A model generated the notes under the pieces. The model was not told the origin of the DNA and searched no databases. It worked only from the letters and a program-made list of their open reading frames with translations. Source: Actinokineospora inagensis DSM 44258 (lineage in GTDB: Bacteria > Actinomycetota > Actinomycetes > Mycobacteriales > Pseudonocardiaceae). From it: DNA of 64,000 bases. A program made the translations under genes and the position numbers. Position 1 is the first letter of the stretch. Every line of letters begins with the position of its first letter. The stretch is from the NCBI RefSeq assembly GCF_000482865.1, contig NZ_AXWW01000024.1, positions 1 to 64,000 on the forward strand, in the 5' to 3' direction. Below are positions 50,401 to 59,533 of the stretch, one piece after another.

Positions 50401-53400
50401 GTGCAGGGTGATCCCCGACCACGAGAACGGCAACCTGGTGGGGCCCGGGTGGTCCGCCGTGAGCAGACCCGCGACCACGGGGTGCAGGGCGGCGTCGAGC
50501 AACGCGGGGTGGATGCCGTGGCCGGTGGGGTCCGTGTCGTCGGGCAGGGCCAACTCGGCGTACACGGTGTCCCCGTGGCGCCAGGCTTCGCGCAGGCCCT
50601 GGAAGGTCGGCCCGTAGTCGTAGCCCAGGGACACCAGGTGTTCGTAGAGGTCGGTGAGGTCCAGGCGTTCGGCGCCTGGGAGCGGCCACTCGGCGTCGAC
50701 GGCGGCGGCCCGGGGACTCCCGAGAACGCCGGTCGCGTGCCGGGTCCACGGCTCGTCCCCGTCCCCGGAAGGTCGTGAGTGGACGGTGACAGTGCTCCCG
50801 GTGACGGTGACCTGGAGTTGGACCGGGGAGTCGGTGAGCAGGAGTGGCGCCTCCAGGGTGAGTTCGTCGACTGTGATGTTGCTGGTGTTGCCGACATTGC
50901 CGATGTTGCCCGCGTGCCGTGCGGCGTGCAGGGCGAGGTCGACGAACGCGGTCCCCGGCAGCAGCGGAGTCCCGTGCACCGCGTGGTCGCCCAGCCAGGG
51001 GTGCGAGGTGAGCGAGACCCGGCCGGTGAGCACCGTGCCGGTCCCGTCCGCGAGCGGGATCGCCGCCGCGAGCACCGGGTGGTCCACTGTGGACTGGCCT
51101 GCCGAGGTCACGTCGGTCGCGATCGCCGCGGTGAGCCAGAACCGCTCCTGCTGGAACGGGTACGTGGGCAGGTCGACCCGGCGGCCACCGGGGAAGGCGG
51201 CGGACCAGTCCGGGGTGGCGCCGTGGACGTGGGCCTCGGCGAGCGCCGCGGTGAACTGGGCCAGGTCGCCCCGGTCGCGGCGCAGGGTTCCCAGCGCGGT
51301 GACCCCGGTGAGTCCGCCGGTCAGCACCGGGTGCGGGCTGCTCTCGATGAACAGCGTGTGCCCCGACTCGACGATCGCCTTGACCGCAGGGTGGAACCGG
51401 ACCGGGTTGCGCAGGTTGCGGAACCAGTAGTCGGCGGTCAACTCGGTGGTGTCGAGGAGTTCACCGGTCAGCGTGGAGTAGAACGGGACGGTGGCAGGCT
51501 GGGGGTTGGTGCTCGCGAGGAGGGTGAGCAGCGGCTCTCGCAGCGCCTCCATGTGCGGGGAGTGGGAGGCGTAGTCGACGGGGATGATCCGGGCCCGGAC
51601 GTCGCGGGACTCGTACCGTTCGTGCAGTCGTCGCAGGTCGTCGGCGGCACCGGCGACCACGGTGGCCGCGGGCCCGTTGATCGCGGCGAGGTGCAGGTCG
51701 TCGTACTCGGCGATGTCACCGCGCACCTGGTCGGCGGGCAACGGGATCGACATCATCCCGCCTGTGCCCGCGGTGGCGGCGATGGCCTGCGATCGCAGGG
51801 CGACGACCTTCGCCGAGTCGGCCAGGGTGAGTGCGCCCGCGATGTGCGCGGCGGCGATCTCGCCCTGGGAGTGGCCGATGACGGCGGCGGGTCGCACACC
51901 GCGGCTCTCCCACAGCCGCGCCAGGGAGATCATCATCGCCCACAGCGCGGGCTGGACGACGTTGACGCGGTCCAGTCCGGGCGCGCCGGGACGGGCGTGC
52001 AGGACGTCGACCAGCGACCACTCCACGTGCGCCGACAACGCCTCGGCGCAGGCGTCCAGGTGCCGGGCGAACACCGGCGACTCGCGGTAGAGGTCGACGG
52101 CCATGCGTTCCCACTGCGATCCCTGACCCGGGAACACGAACACGGGCTCGCGGTCCGTCGTGGCGGGTACCGGGGTCGTGCCCTCGGCCAGCGCGGCCAA
52201 CCCGGCTCGGAGTTCGTCCAGGTCCCGACCGACCGCGGCGGCCCGGAACGGGAACCGTGCCCGGCCGGTGGCCAGCGAGTAGCCGACGTCCAGCGGGTAG
52301 CCGACGTCCTGCGAGCGCACCGTGCCGTACACCCGGTCGCGCAGAACCCGGGCCTGTTCGCGGACGGCTTCCTCGGTGTGGCCGGAGAGCAACCAGGGGA
52401 CCGCGGCATCGGGGAGTTCGCGGTCGGCGAGCGGTCGCGCCGGCGCCTCCTCGATGATCAGGTGGGCGTTGGTGCCGGAGATGCCGAAGGAGGAGATCCC
52501 GGCTCGCCGCGGCCGTTCGCCGGGGTGCCACGGGGTCGCCTCGGTGAGCAGCGAGATCCCGCCTGCGGCCCAGTCGACGTGCGGGGTGGGTTTGTCGATG
52601 TGCAGGGTGCGGGGGAGGGTGTCGTGCCGGATTGCCATGATCATCTTGATCACCCCGGCGACGCCTGCGGCGGCCTGGGTGTGCCCGATGTTGGACTTGA
52701 TCGACCCCAGCCGCAGTGGCCACTCCCGGTCTTGGCCGTAGGTGGCCAGCAACGCGTCGGCTTCCATCGGGTCGCCGAGCACGGTCCCGGTGCCGTGCGC
52801 CTCGACCACATCGACGTCCGTTGTGGACAGACTGGCGTCGGCGAGTGCCTGCGCTATCACCCGTTCCTGGGCAGGCCCGTTCGGCGCGGTGAGGCCGTTG
52901 GAGGCGCCGTCGGAGTTCACCGCACTTCCCCGGATCACGGCGAGGACCGGGTGTCCGTTGCGCTCGGCGTCGGACAACCGCTCCAGCACCAGGACGCCCG
53001 CACCCTCGGCCCACGCCGTCCCGCCCGCCGACGCGGCGAACGACCGGCACCGTCCGTCCGCGGCCAACCCGTGTTGGCGGCTGAACTCCACGAACATGCC
53101 CGGCGACGCCATCACCGCCGCACCGCCACCCAGGGCGAGCGTGCACTCGCGGCGCCGCAGCGCCTGGACCGCCAGGTGCAGGGCCACCGCCGACGACGAG
53201 CAGGCCGTGTCGACGGTCAGCGCCGGACCCTGCAGGCCCAGCGTGTAGGCGATCCGGCCGGACGCGACGCTGATCGTGCTGCCGGTCAACAGGTACCCGC
53301 CGTGCCCGCCTGCCGCGTCGTGCAGCCGCGGCCCGTAGTCCTGGGCCATCGCGCCGACGAACACCCCGACCCGTTCCCCGCGCAGCCCGGTCGGATCGAT

Positions 53401-56400
53401 GCCCGCCGTCTCCAACGCCTCCCACGAGGTCGTCAACAGCAGCCGCTGCTGCGGGTCCATCGCCGCCGCCTCACGCGGGCTGATCCGGAAGAACCCGGCG
53501 TCGAACCGGTCGGCGTCGTGCAGGAACCCGCCGTGCCCGGTGGCGGACGCGGTCACCCCGTGCCGCAGCGCGTCCAGATCCCACCCCCGGTTGGTCGGGA
53601 ACTCCGAGATGGCGTCCACCTCGTCGGCTACCAGGTGCCACAGGTCCTCGGCGGACGCGACACCCCCGGGGAACCGGCAACCGATGCCGACAACGGCGAT
53701 CGGGTCGTCCACGGCGACCGCCGCCGCTGTCGTGGCGCGGCTGGTCTTGCCGAGCAGTTCATCGCGCAGGTGCTCGGCAACCCGCGCGGGTGTGGGGTGG
53801 TTGAACAGCAGCCCGGCGGCCAGGCGCAGGCCGGTCGAGGTGCCCAGCCGGTCCCGGAACTCCACCGAGGTCAGCGAGTCGAAACCGAGGTCGGCGAAAC
53901 CGGCGTCCCCGGTCACCTCGTCCCGACGGTGCCCCAGCACCGCGCCGACCTGGGCGCGCACCAGGTCCAGCAGGAACCGGCGCTGCTCTGGCTCGCCCAT
54001 CCGGGCCAACCGGTGCGCCAGGCCCTCCACCCCGTCCACTCTGTCCACCGTGTCCACTCTGTCCACCGGGTCCGCGGAGTCCGGTGTTTCGGCCGGACGC
54101 TGCTCGCGGGGGAGCGGGGTGACCGGGTCGCCTATCCAGAAGCGCCTGCGCTGGAAGGCGTAGGTGGGCAGGTCGACGGTGTCGGTGGGGCCGAAGAACG
54201 CGGCCCAGTCCACGGTCGTCCCGCGCACGTGCAACCCGGCCACAGCGGACACCACGGCCTCCGGTTCGTCCTCGCCGCGCATCGCGGGCAGGAACGACGC
54301 ATCGGGGGCGACCTCGCGCCCCATCGAGCACAGCGTCCCGCCGGGCCCCAGTTCGAGGTAGGTGGTCACCCCGGCGTCGTCGAGCGCGCGGATGGCGTCG
54401 GCGAACCGCACGGTCCGGCGGACGTGGTCCACCCAGTACTCGACCGAAGTGGTGTCGGCGGCGGGGGTGCCGGTCACGGTCGAGACGATCGGGATCCGAG
54501 GCGGGTGGAACGTGACGCCCTCGGCGACCGCGCTGAACGCGGCCAACGCGGGCTCCATCAGTTCGGAGTGGAACGCGTGGCTGACCACCAGCCTCGTGGT
54601 CTTGCGGCCACGGGCGGCGAACTCTTCGGCGACGCGAACGGTCACCGCCTCCGCGCCGGACAGCACGATCGACCGGGGGCCGTTGACCGCTGCGACGGAC
54701 ACGCCGTCGGGAAGGTCGGACACCTCGTCCTCGGCGGCCGCCACGGAGATCATCACGCCACCTGCGGGCAGCGCCTGGATGAGCCTGCCGCGGGCCGCCA
54801 CCAGGGCAGCCGCGTCCGACAGCGACAGCACACCGGCCACGTGCGCGGCGGCGAACTCGCCGACCGAGTGCCCGGCCAGGTGGTCGGGCCGCACTCCCCA
54901 GGACTCGACCAGCCGGTACGACGCGACCTCGATCGCGAACAGCGCGGGCTGGGTGTACCGGGTCTGGTGCAGCGCTTCGGAGTCGGCCCACAGGACATCC
55001 CGCAGCGGCACGTCCAGGTGTGGGTCGACCGCGGCGCAGACCTCGTCCAGCGCCGCCGCGAACACCGGGAAGGTCTCGTACAACGAGCGACCCATCCCCG
55101 GTCGCTGGGTGCCCTGTCCGGTGAACAGGAACGCCAGCGCACCCGGAGCGGCCACGGCCGAGTCCACGCCCGCTGCCGGTTCTCCCGCGGCCAGTGCGCG
55201 CAGGCCGTCGACCAGGCGGTCACGATCACCGGCGACGACGGCGGCGCGGTGGTCGAACGCCTCCCGGGTGGTGGCCAGCGAGAAACCGACCCCAGCCGCC
55301 TCGATGTCCACAGTGGACAGCAAGCTGGCCGCCTGACCGCGCAGCGCGGCCGCCGACTTGGCGGAGAGCAGCAAGGGGACCGTCGCGGGAGCAGCGGCCT
55401 GCCGGGGCTCGGCGGTCGCCGCCTCGGTGAGGACCAGGTGGCAGTTCGTGCCGCCCATGCCGAACGAGCTGACACCCGCGTACCGCGGGCCACCCGGCCA
55501 GGGCGTCAACTCCTGTTGGACCCGCAGGCCCAGGTCGGCCAGCGGGATGTCCGGGTTCGGCGTGCTGAAGTTCAGGCTCGGCGGCAACTCGCGGTTGCGG
55601 AGGCTGAGCGCGGCCTTGAGCAGGCCGACGATCCCGGCCGCGCCCTCCAAGTGGCCCACGTTGGTCTTGGCCGACCCCACCCGCAGCGGCTCGGCGCGAT
55701 CCCGACCGAGCACCGCCCCCAACGCCGCTGCCTCGACCGGGTCGCCGACCTTGGTTCCGGTTCCGTGCAACTCCACGTACCCGACTCGGTCCGGGGAGAC
55801 CCCGGCGTGCCGGTAGGCCGCTCGCAGGACCTCCTGCTGGGACTTGACTCCCGGCACGGTCAGGCCCTCGGTCGCGCCGTCGTTGTTCACCGCGCCGCCC
55901 AGGATCACGCAGTGCACGCGGTCCCCGTCGGCCAGGGCGCTCGCCAGCGGCTTCAACACCACGACGCCGCCACCCTCGCCCCGGACGTAGCCGTTGGCCC
56001 GCGCGTCGAAGGTGTGACACCGGCCGTCCGGCGAGAGGCCGCCGAACCGGGCCGCGGCCATCGTGCTGTCGTCGAGGATGTTCAGGTTGACCCCACCGGC
56101 GATGGCCACGGTGGACTCACCGCGGCGCAGGCTCTCGCACGCCAGGTGCACCGACACCAACGACGACGACTGCCCCGAGTCCACGGTCACGCTCGGCCCG
56201 TGCAGGTCGAGCACATAGGACAGCCGGTTCGCCAGGATCCCCCGGTGGACACCGGTGATCGTGTGCGAACTGATCGCCTCGATGCCTTGCTGGTAGGACA
56301 ACCTCGCGTAGTCGTCCCAGATCGCGCCGACGAACACACCGGTCGCGGTTCCCCGCAACGCCGACGGACGCAGCCTGGCGTCCTCCAGGGCCTCCCAACC

Positions 56401-56709
56401 CAGCTCCAGCACCAACCGCTGCTGCGGGTCCATCGCCGCCGCTTCCCGCGGCGAGATCCCGAAGAACGCGGCGTCGAACTCGTCCACCCGGTCGAGGAAC
56501 CCGCCCAGCCGGTGCGGCAGCGCCGGATCGGTCCACCGCCCGGCGGGCGCTTCCCCGATCGCGTCCCGACCCGCGCGCAACAACTGCCAGAACGCGGCGA
56601 CGTCCGGTGCCCCGGGGAGCCTGCACGCCATCCCCACGACCGCGACCGGGATGGCGACCGGTTCCCCGTCCACCGTGGAGGTCACCTCAGCGGAGTCGAC
56701 CATCGCCAC
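38410..56709 (-). CDS. Modular type I PKS: KSQ loading module plus modules 1-3
   Basis: 6099 residues. The loading module has KSQ, with Gln180 replacing the Cys in [12 protein letters not shown]615 in GHSVG and HAFH at H711 (malonyl); and ACP S945. Decarboxylation should give an acetyl starter. Module 1: KS C1170, AT S1614 with YASH (Y1713, methylmalonyl), DH H1909, KR Y2479, ACP S2644. Module 2: KS C2874, AT S3320 with HAFH (H3420, malonyl), DH H3619 with Asp at the motif glycine ([10 protein letters not shown]), KR Y4155, ACP S4315. Module 3: KS C4543, AT S4982 with RAFH (R5081, probably malonyl), DH H5283, KR Y5818 with LAD instead of LDD, ACP S5983. The C-terminal [11 protein letters not shown] is a docking tail. 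Start is GTG 56709. All extension modules lack ER, predicting conjugated double bonds. Confidence 0.95.
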   Translation of the reverse strand: MAMVDSAEVTSTVDGEPVAIPVAVVGMACRLPGAPDVAAFWQLLRAGRDAIGEAPAGRWTDPALPHRLGGFLDRVDEFDAAFFGISPREAAAMDPQQRLVLELGWEALEDARLRPSALRGTATGVFVGAIWDDYARLSYQQGIEAISSHTITGVHRGILANRLSYVLDLHGPSVTVDSGQSSSLVSVHLACESLRRGESTVAIAGGVNLNILDDSTMAAARFGGLSPDGRCHTFDARANGYVRGEGGGVVVLKPLASALADGDRVHCVILGGAVNNDGATEGLTVPGVKSQQEVLRAAYRHAGVSPDRVGYVELHGTGTKVGDPVEAAALGAVLGRDRAEPLRVGSAKTNVGHLEGAAGIVGLLKAALSLRNRELPPSLNFSTPNPDIPLADLGLRVQQELTPWPGGPRYAGVSSFGMGGTNCHLVLTEAATAEPRQAAAPATVPLLLSAKSAAALRGQAASLLSTVDIEAAGVGFSLATTREAFDHRAAVVAGDRDRLVDGLRALAAGEPAAGVDSAVAAPGALAFLFTGQGTQRPGMGRSLYETFPVFAAALDEVCAAVDPHLDVPLRDVLWADSEALHQTRYTQPALFAIEVASYRLVESWGVRPDHLAGHSVGEFAAAHVAGVLSLSDAAALVAARGRLIQALPAGGVMISVAAAEDEVSDLPDGVSVAAVNGPRSIVLSGAEAVTVRVAEEFAARGRKTTRLVVSHAFHSELMEPALAAFSAVAEGVTFHPPRIPIVSTVTGTPAADTTSVEYWVDHVRRTVRFADAIRALDDAGVTTYLELGPGGTLCSMGREVAPDASFLPAMRGEDEPEAVVSAVAGLHVRGTTVDWAAFFGPTDTVDLPTYAFQRRRFWIGDPVTPLPREQRPAETPDSADPVDRVDTVDRVDGVEGLAHRLARMGEPEQRRFLLDLVRAQVGAVLGHRRDEVTGDAGFADLGFDSLTSVEFRDRLGTSTGLRLAAGLLFNHPTPARVAEHLRDELLGKTSRATTAAAVAVDDPIAVVGIGCRFPGGVASAEDLWHLVADEVDAISEFPTNRGWDLDALRHGVTASATGHGGFLHDADRFDAGFFRISPREAAAMDPQQRLLLTTSWEALETAGIDPTGLRGERVGVFVGAMAQDYGPRLHDAAGGHGGYLLTGSTISVASGRIAYTLGLQGPALTVDTACSSSAVALHLAVQALRRRECTLALGGGAAVMASPGMFVEFSRQHGLAADGRCRSFAASAGGTAWAEGAGVLVLERLSDAERNGHPVLAVIRGSAVNSDGASNGLTAPNGPAQERVIAQALADASLSTTDVDVVEAHGTGTVLGDPMEADALLATYGQDREWPLRLGSIKSNIGHTQAAAGVAGVIKMIMAIRHDTLPRTLHIDKPTPHVDWAAGGISLLTEATPWHPGERPRRAGISSFGISGTNAHLIIEEAPARPLADRELPDAAVPWLLSGHTEEAVREQARVLRDRVYGTVRSQDVGYPLDVGYSLATGRARFPFRAAAVGRDLDELRAGLAALAEGTTPVPATTDREPVFVFPGQGSQWERMAVDLYRESPVFARHLDACAEALSAHVEWSLVDVLHARPGAPGLDRVNVVQPALWAMMISLARLWESRGVRPAAVIGHSQGEIAAAHIAGALTLADSAKVVALRSQAIAATAGTGGMMSIPLPADQVRGDIAEYDDLHLAAINGPAATVVAGAADDLRRLHERYESRDVRARIIPVDYASHSPHMEALREPLLTLLASTNPQPATVPFYSTLTGELLDTTELTADYWFRNLRNPVRFHPAVKAIVESGHTLFIESSPHPVLTGGLTGVTALGTLRRDRGDLAQFTAALAEAHVHGATPDWSAAFPGGRRVDLPTYPFQQERFWLTAAIATDVTSAGQSTVDHPVLAAAIPLADGTGTVLTGRVSLTSHPWLGDHAVHGTPLLPGTAFVDLALHAARHAGNIGNVGNTSNITVDELTLEAPLLLTDSPVQLQVTVTGSTVTVHSRPSGDGDEPWTRHATGVLGSPRAAAVDAEWPLPGAERLDLTDLYEHLVSLGYDYGPTFQGLREAWRHGDTVYAELALPDDTDPTGHGIHPALLDAALHPVVAGLLTADHPGPTRLPFSWSGITLHATDATAARARIRPIGPGTVEISLVDADGAPVITVDELSLRPMSAELLDRDRTGRRDCLYTVDWSATPVRTAAPDRWITPTDDLGTLLTDPLPTTVAVRVSGGGALPESAHEAARSALDLVRRWLAEDRLADVRLVVVTRHAVATGPDDPVLDLAAAPVWGLLRSAQSEHPGRFALVDGDSGADTDTEPLEAVPTEEPQVALRGGTTLVPRLVRAPAAAADPVEFDRSGTVLITGGTGVLAANLARHLVHAAGVRHLLLVSRRGPDAPGALELEAELTAHGAEITIAACDTADRERLRAVLDTIPAAHPLTAVVHTAGVLDDATVTALTDDRLDRVLRPKVDSAWHLHELTRDLDLVAFVLYSSVMATTGNAGQANYAAGNAFLDALAHHRAAAGLPATALGWGLWADESGMTAHLAAADVARLARSGIQPMQAEPALALLDLAIADPAPHQLPVRFDLAALRTRDDVPAVLRSLAPPRIRQAARAGVGDPSWVARLRGVDDAEQDRLVLDLVRAQAAAVLGHPDPALVDIARAFKELGFDSLTAVDLRNRLTTATGLRLSPTAIFDHPTPALLGAHLRAALLGGSTDRPPAVTATGADEPIAIIGMSCRYPGGVRGPDDLWRLVATGTDAIGEFPPGRGWDLAELYDPDPDNPGGVATRHGGFLADADLFDAGFFGMSPREAMATDPQQRLLLRAAWEAFERANIDPSGLRGSRTGVFTGVMDSGYGSRLRPAPAGFEGFLLVGNQASVASGRISYAFGLEGPSLTVDTACSSSLVALHLAAGALRSGECDLALAGGVAVIADPHIFLEFSRQHGLSPDGRCRSFGADADGTGWGEGVGVLVLERLSVAKANGHRVLAVVRGTAVNSDGASNGLTAPNGPSQQRVITQALAAANLTAADVDAVEAHGTGTALGDPIEAQALLAVYGRARPAADPVWLGSIKSNIGHTQAAAGVGGVIKMVMAMQAGRLPRTLHADQPSPHVDWAAGGVRLLTESVAWPERDRPRRAAVSSFGISGTNAHAILESPDNSGDEPAAPSGSAPLGDLVLALSAHDDDALGAQADQLADWLRDKNTDPSDVAFTLATGRAVLPRRAAVVGRDRDELVTALSEHAWTATASADSGKTAFLFTGQGSQRPGAGRDLYERHPVFAEALDAVCAHLDPLLDPLVGQPLRDKMFADDPDVLSGTDLAQPALFALEVALFRLLEHHGVAPDLLLGHSLGELAAAHVAGVFSLRDACVLVAARGRLMGAARTGGAMIAVRVAEAEVAAEIAEHAAAVSIAAVNGPDSTVVSGDPDVALALADRWRAMGRKVTRLRVSHAFHSAHMDQVLAEFRQVARGLTYHPPTIPVVSNVTGGIAAAAELADPEYWVTHIRRTVRFFDGVRCLVDNGVTTCLELGPDATLSTAAADCLPDDSTVAVPLLRPRHPESSTVNRALAIAHVRGVPVRWDTVYPGARAVDLPTYPFQERRYWLTAEQRPVAPGGIRHPVLTAAVDLAGDQGHLFVGALSPGSHPWQADHAVADTVLLPGSAWVDLALHVAGHLGAGAVADLTITAPLVLTEATPSVQIAVAVPDELGRRAFEIHCRTTEDRPWTRHAVGVLDPEPTADPDDLTTWPPAAPPIDLTDAYPRLAERGYHYGPALRGLVAAWRAGDDLFAEVALPPEVKPFTISPALLDSVLHVLAVERLDRGEVLLPHAWSGVRSHAAAPDRVRVRLTATGPDSYALVVADPTGVPVLSAAGITLRPVPTDQLVPAGRTGELFALSWTETNPEPVAAVAADWSDESTWDTSAAVLVTAVPTTSDARSLTHRALALVRHWLATAPGRLVFATRGAVNLQADTVDPAPAAAAVWGLVQAAQLEHPGRFGLVDSDSDIGADPAVTTEPQALVRTGRVHRPRLTTVDDPAAAELTVGTALITGGTGRLGGLIARHLVRRHGFRELVLLSLRGRDADGAAELVAELNDLGARVRVVACDAADRAALAQVMAGLQLTVVVHAAGVVDDGAVESLTGDRVDTVWDPKATAAWNLHELTAATPLSAFVLFSSVAGTLGNPGQANYGAANAFLDALARLRHTRGLPATALAWGLWEGTGMAAGLSETGRARLARSGLLPMSPEDGLALFDAALGTGLPALVPARISRAALDADNPALPVALRGLARRTRRSTARAPLARRIADLPARERQDYVLDLVRGHVSAVLGHGSAADIEPGQAFFDIGFDSLTAVELRNRLMAETGQVLPTTVVFDHPSPAALARFVLGGHEQARVARAAPVADDPIAIVGMACRYPGGVRDPEQLWRLVLAGTDAIGPFPTDRGWPTDLYSPSPDEPGKSSVREGGFLYDAAEFDPEFFGMSPREAMTTDPQQRLLLETSWEAFEHAGIDPTSLRGGGVGVFTGIMYSDYGARLHQSTSSTPDYEGYLVSGSAGSIASGRVAYTFGFQGPALTVDTACSSSLVALHLAAQALARGECDLALAGGVTVMASPATFVEFARQRGLSPDGRCKAFGAEADGTGWAEGAGMLLVERLSDAERNGHPVLAIVRGSAVNSDGASNGLTAPNGPAQEKVIRQALANAQLSTKDVDAVEAHGTGTRLGDPIELQALLNTYGRDRERPLWLGSVKSNIGHTQAAAGVAGIIKMVMAMRHGTLAKTLHVNHPTPHVDWSSGAVSLVSEPTEWPDNGRPRRAAVSSFGISGTNAHVVLEQGPPADEPTANPDSPVALVLSGRTPEALSAAAGRLRDFLTDNPSAALTDVGSTLATSRARLDERAAVVAEDRETALAGLDALADGVAHRSLVSGRPTSGRTAFLFTGQGSQRVGMGRELYQWFPVFAAAFDEVCAELDPRLNTGVRDLIMDEAVHRTGYAQPALFAVEVALYRLARHWGLEPDYLVGHSIGEIAAAHVAGVFSLADAATLVTARGRLMEALPEGGAMVAIEAPEDEVAPVVSTVDQVGIAAVNGPRSTVISGDANAVRGIADQFRERGHRARELRVSRAFHSPHMEPVLDDFRAVVAGLSLNRPTIPVVSNVTGGFTDEVTDPDYWVRHVRETVRFADGVRLLHDHGVTRFVEIGPDAVLTGMLAQNLAESAPVAIALSRRNRPEVLTAITALATADAHGISVDWSTVYPGARGITLPSYPFQRDRYWLDAPEPVAGAAALGLGDAAHALLGAAVDLPDTGALVCTGLLSTRRYPWLADHAVSGAVLLPAAAVVDLALWAGGQVGLDHLDELVLRSPLVVPEDGTVQVQLTVDGPDDTGRRAARLYFRDGADWVPHADATLAAGEAQPGTLAWPPDAETVDVADFYDSLADRGYHYGPSFQGLQALWRDGDETFAEVRLPAAAGFGITPALLDAALHPLALDAGPRLPFSWSGVHLHATGADLLRVRLTRHSQDSYGLLAVDESGAPVISVDELVVRAASPVRRRVPESLRALTWPVITVPGGSTTGTRCADLDDLPVQVPDSVLLDWAVTDEPGPAASATLAVLRRWLTEDRFRDATLVLVTRGAVAVEPDHDVPSLGAATTWGMVRAAQSEHPGRFRLVDLDEHADSTRVLRSALAADEPQLAVRAGRVHVPRLAPATARAAAPELTGTVLLTGGTGALGGLVARRLVSEHGVRHLLLPSRRAAHESLVAALHAAGAETVDVVACDITDRGAVTALLAGIPAERPLCAVVHSAGALADGVLESLTDEAIAAVVAPKADAAWLLHELTADLDLAAFVLFSSVAGIVGSAGQANYAAANTFLDGLVRHRRFLGLPGQSLCWGLWDTGMSDRLSGADRARLHRQGVRALSETEGLELFDAALRSDSPVLVPAAFDQAALRDGAESGTLPAVLRDLVRVPRTRVVEPARGLTWADELAAIPADEREAVLVERIRLVVAAVLGQARPESINPERGLLDLGFDSLTAVELRNRLGAATGLRFGTTLVFDHPTIIALAGHVRDRLIPAAPTALDEVERLAEVIAAAGPDSAVAARLRELLRRVDPADPVDHADHAAPVLAAASDDEIFDFIDSELGPRLDR
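52532..52709 (-). repeat. 178-bp stretch identical to 37090-37267
   Basis: Partner of the identical segment in the module 4 KS-AT region. The module 1 copy lies 15.4 kb away in the adjacent gene, in the same orientation. Recombination between the two would delete modules 1-3. Confidence 0.85.
54034..54069 (-). repeat. Tandem repeat in the loading-module to module 1 linker
   Basis: The 18-base unit GTCCACTCTGTCCACCGT is present almost twice, with a 6-base GTCCAC sub-repeat. It encodes a [12 protein letters not shown] linker after the loading AT. Similar 9-base repeats encode NDTNDTND near 30210-30236 and GNIGNVGN near 50878-50905 in DH regions. Confidence 0.7.
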
Positions 56710-56803
56710 GTTTCACCGCCTGTCTGCTCGACCGGTGCGCTGCCCACCGCGGCTGGTCGCGGGGCGCGCGGAACTCGGCGCTCGGAAGCCATGCTGGGAA
56801 ACC

Positions 56804-56864
56804 GGGCTTAAGGTCGGCTTGCCACCGGCTAAAGCTCGCCGCGGCAAGGGGTTCTTTAGAACCC
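56804..56864. promoter_or_regulatory. SARP-like heptamer array between the loading PKS and the barrel-MFS cassette
   Basis: Plus strand: GGGCTTA (56804), CGGCTTG (56815) and CGGCTAA (56826) are three direct repeats at exact 11-bp steps. Minus strand: GTTCTAA (56862-56856) and CCCCTTG (56851-56845) are also 11 bp apart. A 7-bp inverted repeat GGGTTCT/AGAACCC with a 2-bp centre covers 56849-56864. The array lies about 95-150 bp from the PKS GTG and 50-110 bp from the divergent barrel-protein ATG. It matches the P450/ferredoxin element in sequence and spacing. Confidence 0.7.
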
Positions 56865-56910
56865 GTGCCTAGTCTCGCGCTGTCCGGTGCGGCCGACGAG
56901 GGGTCCGACC

Positions 56911-57444
56911 ATGGTCATTGCCAAGCCTTTCCGCGCGCTTGTGGTGCTGGCCGCCGTCACGGCCGGGGTGGCGGCGGTGTCCTCGTGCGGTGCGCCCGGT
57001 CCGGCCGCGGCTGAGCCGTCGTCGGGGTGCGCGGTGTGGGACCGGCTGGTGGAGAAGGTCGTCGGGGCCTCGGTCAACGAACTCGGCGGCCCTCACCCGG
57101 CACTGGGCGACAGCAGCGCCTACGTCGCCGAGCTGCGAGACGCGACGGGCGCCAAGGTCGGCTCGATCACCGGCCGGACCGACATCGCGCACCGGCTCGC
57201 GGGCGGCGGTCTCCAGGAGCACCTGGTCGAGACGGTCGAGCTCCCCGGCGGCACGATCCTCGCCCAGGGCGTCTACGACCCGGTGCGCAAGGCCGCCGGT
57301 GACCGGCAACGCGTCGGCGTCGTCGGCACCCGGGGCGGCTACACCGGCCACCTCGGCGACCGCTACGCCCAGGCCGTCGGACCGGACGAGTTCGCCGTGC
57401 GGATCGAGATGTGCCCACCCGGGATGCTGCGCTCCGGCCGCTGA
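56911..57444 (+). CDS. Lipoprotein with allene-oxide-cyclase-like beta-barrel, paralogue 1
   Basis: This 177-residue protein starts with FRALVVLAAVTAGVAAVSSC, whose VSSC lipobox predicts lipid attachment and surface display. The mature part reads GCAVWDRLVEKVVGASVNEL, then LGDSSAYVAELRDATGAKVG, and ends FAVRIEMCPP. It looks like a small eight-stranded AOC/dirigent-type barrel. The paralogue at 58943-59458 aligns over the whole barrel, including the Cys pair, NELGGP, GD-S and RIEMCP. Such barrels include the Diels-Alder-type cyclases AbyU and PyrI4, though those are cytosolic. A role in cyclising or binding the product outside the membrane is inference. ATG 56911 follows GAGGGG. The MFS gene starts 22 bp downstream. 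Confidence 0.75.
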   Translation: MVIAKPFRALVVLAAVTAGVAAVSSCGAPGPAAAEPSSGCAVWDRLVEKVVGASVNELGGPHPALGDSSAYVAELRDATGAKVGSITGRTDIAHRLAGGGLQEHLVETVELPGGTILAQGVYDPVRKAAGDRQRVGVVGTRGGYTGHLGDRYAQAVGPDEFAVRIEMCPPGMLRSGR

Positions 57445-57466
57445 TCGGGACGAACGGGAGGCGAAG

Positions 57467-59458
57467 ATGGCAGGCAAGCCCCGCACCGCCCTGGTGATCA
57501 TCGCGGCGTCGCTGCCGATGTTCCTGGTGTCGTTGAACAACCTGGTCGTCACCAACGCGCTGCCCGCCATCGGCGCGGGCCTCGGTCTGTCCCGGGTGGC
57601 CGACCTGCAGTGGGTCGTCAACGGCTACATCCTGGCCTTCGCGGGCCTGCTGCTCACCGGCGCCGCCCTCGGTGACCGGTACGGCAGACGGGCGGTGTTC
57701 CTCGGTGCCCTCGTGGTCTTCGGGATCGGGTCGGTCGGCTGCGCGCTGGCCGACAGCGCCGTGCTGCTGGTGGTCGCCCGCGCCGTGCAGGGGATGGGCG
57801 CCGCCGCCGTGCAGCCGTTGTCGCTCACCCTGGTCGCGGGCGCGGTCCCGGCGGCGCGGCGCAGCATGGCGATCGGCCTGTGGGGCGGGATCAACGGACT
57901 TGGCGTCGCGCTGGGCCCGCTGGTCGGCGGCGCGGTCACCGAGGGCCTCGCCTGGCAGTGGATCTTCTGGATCAACGTGCCGATCGTGCTGGTCGCCATC
58001 CCGCTGGTGCGCGCGGTGATCGCGGAGAGCACCGGCCGCGACCGCGAACTCGACCTGCCCGGCGTCGTGCTCGCCACCGCCGCGGTCACCACCGCCGTCG
58101 TCGGGATCGTCCGCGCCAACGCCGCGGGCTGGACCTCCCCACTGATCCTCGGCTCCTTCGTGGCCGCGGTGCTGCTCGGCGTCGCGTTCGTCTGGTGGGA
58201 GCGCCGCGCGCCCGCGCCGCTGCTGCCCCTGCGGTTCTACCGGGTGCCCGCGTTCGTGCTGAGCAACCTGGCGTCGCTGGCCATGTTCTTCGGCGTCTTC
58301 GGCGCGATTTTCCTGCTGGTCCAGTACTACCAGGGCCCACTGGGGTTCTCGCCGCTGGAGTCCGGTCTGCGCACCCTGCCGTGGACGGCCATGCCGATGC
58401 TGGTGGCCCCGGTCGCCGGTGCCGTCGTCGACCGGGTCGGCGGCGGGCGGCTGATGGCGCTCGGGCTGCTCCTGCAGGGCGGGGCGCTGGTGTGGATCGC
58501 CGCGATCAGCCGGATCGACCTGCCCTACGGCGACCTGGTGCCCGCGCTGGCCATCGCGGGGGTCGGTATGGGGCTGGTGTTCGCGCCGACCATGACCGTC
58601 GTGCTCGGCTCAGTGCGCGAGGACGAGTACGGCAAGGCGTCCGGCGCCAACAACACCGTCCGCGAAGTCGGCGGCGCGCTGGGGGTCGCGGTGCTGTCCA
58701 CCGTCCTGGGCACCGTACTCGGCCACGCCAAGATCCTGTCCCCGGTCGACCTGGCTCGCGCCTTCACCGGCGGCATGACCACCGCGCTGTGGATCGGTGC
58801 CGCCGTGGTGATCGCGGGCGGCCTGCTCGCCCTGTTCATCCCGCGCCACCGGCTGGCTCCACCCTGCCCCGCCGCCCCACACCGAGACCACGGTCGCCGA
58901 CGAGGTCCACGCCGATCCCGTCCAGGCAAGAAGGGAACCACCATGTCCGGCCACACCCGCGTCCGCGTGATCGTGCCGCTGGTCGCCGTCACCGCCGCCC
59001 TGCTCACCGGCTCGGCCACCTCGTCAGCCGCGCCGCCGCAGGGCTGTGTGGTGCTGGACGACCTGTCGGAGACCATTGTGGACGGAACCGAGAACGAACT
59101 CGGCGGCCCGTTCCCCAGCGTCGGCGACAGCGGCACCTACCTCGACCGCCTCCACGACCGGTCCGGCAACCAGGTCGGCACCGTCTACGGTCTCATCAAC
59201 GTGCCGTTCGCCCTGCCCGACGGCGACCTCGTCGAACACTCCGACGAGCGCATCGACCTGCCGGACGGCTCCGTCGAGGCCGCGGGCTTGTTCAACGTCA
59301 CCCAGGCCGATGGCCACAAGGCGTGGCAGTTCCTGCCGCTGGTCGGCACCAGCGGCCGGTACCGGGGGATGGTCGGCAAGCGCCACTTCCAGATCCTGGA
59401 GTTCCGGCACTCGCTCAACGCACGCATCGAGATGTGCCCGGCCACCGGCACTCCCTGA
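57467..59458 (+). CDS. MFS transporter (DHA2-like), apparently fused to barrel paralogue 2
   Basis: One open frame of 663 residues. Residues 1-465 are a 14-helix DHA2 exporter: helix 1 ALVIIAASLPMFLVSLNNLV, motif A GDRYGRRAVF, motif C GPLVGGAV, ending FIPRHRL. A tail rich in Arg/Gly/Pro (DHGRRRGPRRSRPGKKG) follows, then a complete secreted barrel protein starting at the internal ATG 58943. Between about 58878 and 58968 another frame shows far better codon bias (HTETTVADEVHADPV) and stops at TGA 58968-58970. The fusion may therefore come from a one-base indel in the C-rich tract near 58862-58880, real or from sequencing. GGGAGG precedes ATG 57467. It probably exports the polyketide. Confidence 0.75.
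   Translation: MAGKPRTALVIIAASLPMFLVSLNNLVVTNALPAIGAGLGLSRVADLQWVVNGYILAFAGLLLTGAALGDRYGRRAVFLGALVVFGIGSVGCALADSAVLLVVARAVQGMGAAAVQPLSLTLVAGAVPAARRSMAIGLWGGINGLGVALGPLVGGAVTEGLAWQWIFWINVPIVLVAIPLVRAVIAESTGRDRELDLPGVVLATAAVTTAVVGIVRANAAGWTSPLILGSFVAAVLLGVAFVWWERRAPAPLLPLRFYRVPAFVLSNLASLAMFFGVFGAIFLLVQYYQGPLGFSPLESGLRTLPWTAMPMLVAPVAGAVVDRVGGGRLMALGLLLQGGALVWIAAISRIDLPYGDLVPALAIAGVGMGLVFAPTMTVVLGSVREDEYGKASGANNTVREVGGALGVAVLSTVLGTVLGHAKILSPVDLARAFTGGMTTALWIGAAVVIAGGLLALFIPRHRLAPPCPAAPHRDHGRRRGPRRSRPGKKGTTMSGHTRVRVIVPLVAVTAALLTGSATSSAAPPQGCVVLDDLSETIVDGTENELGGPFPSVGDSGTYLDRLHDRSGNQVGTVYGLINVPFALPDGDLVEHSDERIDLPDGSVEAAGLFNVTQADGHKAWQFLPLVGTSGRYRGMVGKRHFQILEFRHSLNARIEMCPATGTP
58943..59458 (+). CDS. 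Secreted allene-oxide-cyclase-like beta-barrel protein, paralogue 2
   Basis: This 171-residue protein can be translated from ATG 58943, with AAGGGA nine bases upstream, in frame with the MFS gene. A Sec signal (VIVPLVAVTAALLTGSATSS) ends near SAA and there is no lipobox Cys, unlike paralogue 1. The barrel runs GCVVLDDLSETIVDGTENEL, then VGDSGTYLDRLHDRSGNQVG, to HSLNARIEMCP. It shares NELGGP, GDS, a central EH.DE/ETV-ELP/DLPDG strand and the terminal EMCP with paralogue 1. Whether it is made alone or as the C-terminus of the MFS fusion depends on the frame question described for that gene. A ligand-binding or cyclase role is inferred only from fold resemblance and cluster context. Confidence 0.7.
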   Translation: MSGHTRVRVIVPLVAVTAALLTGSATSSAAPPQGCVVLDDLSETIVDGTENELGGPFPSVGDSGTYLDRLHDRSGNQVGTVYGLINVPFALPDGDLVEHSDERIDLPDGSVEAAGLFNVTQADGHKAWQFLPLVGTSGRYRGMVGKRHFQILEFRHSLNARIEMCPATGTP

Positions 59459-59479
59459 TCGACCGCGCCGCTGATCGAG

Positions 59480-59525
59480 ACAGCACCGGGGCCCGGTGGC
59501 AGCCGCCACCGGGCCCCGGTGCTGT
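59480..59525. terminator. Bidirectional hairpin between barrel cassette and PKS
   Basis: Perfect 21-bp arms at 59480-59500 (ACAGCACC...) and 59505-59525 (...GGTGCTGT) enclose an AGCC loop. It lies 21 bp past the barrel stop and 8 bp from the convergent PKS stop. Confidence 0.85.
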
Positions 59526-59533
59526 GTCCGCGG

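Noticed and set aside
50779-56811. A 2010-codon open frame on the plus strand opposite the loading PKS, and similar long frames opposite UvrA and the surface protein.
   Set aside because: They mirror the high GC3 of the true minus- or plus-strand genes, have biased Gly/Val/Arg composition and contain no recognisable domains.
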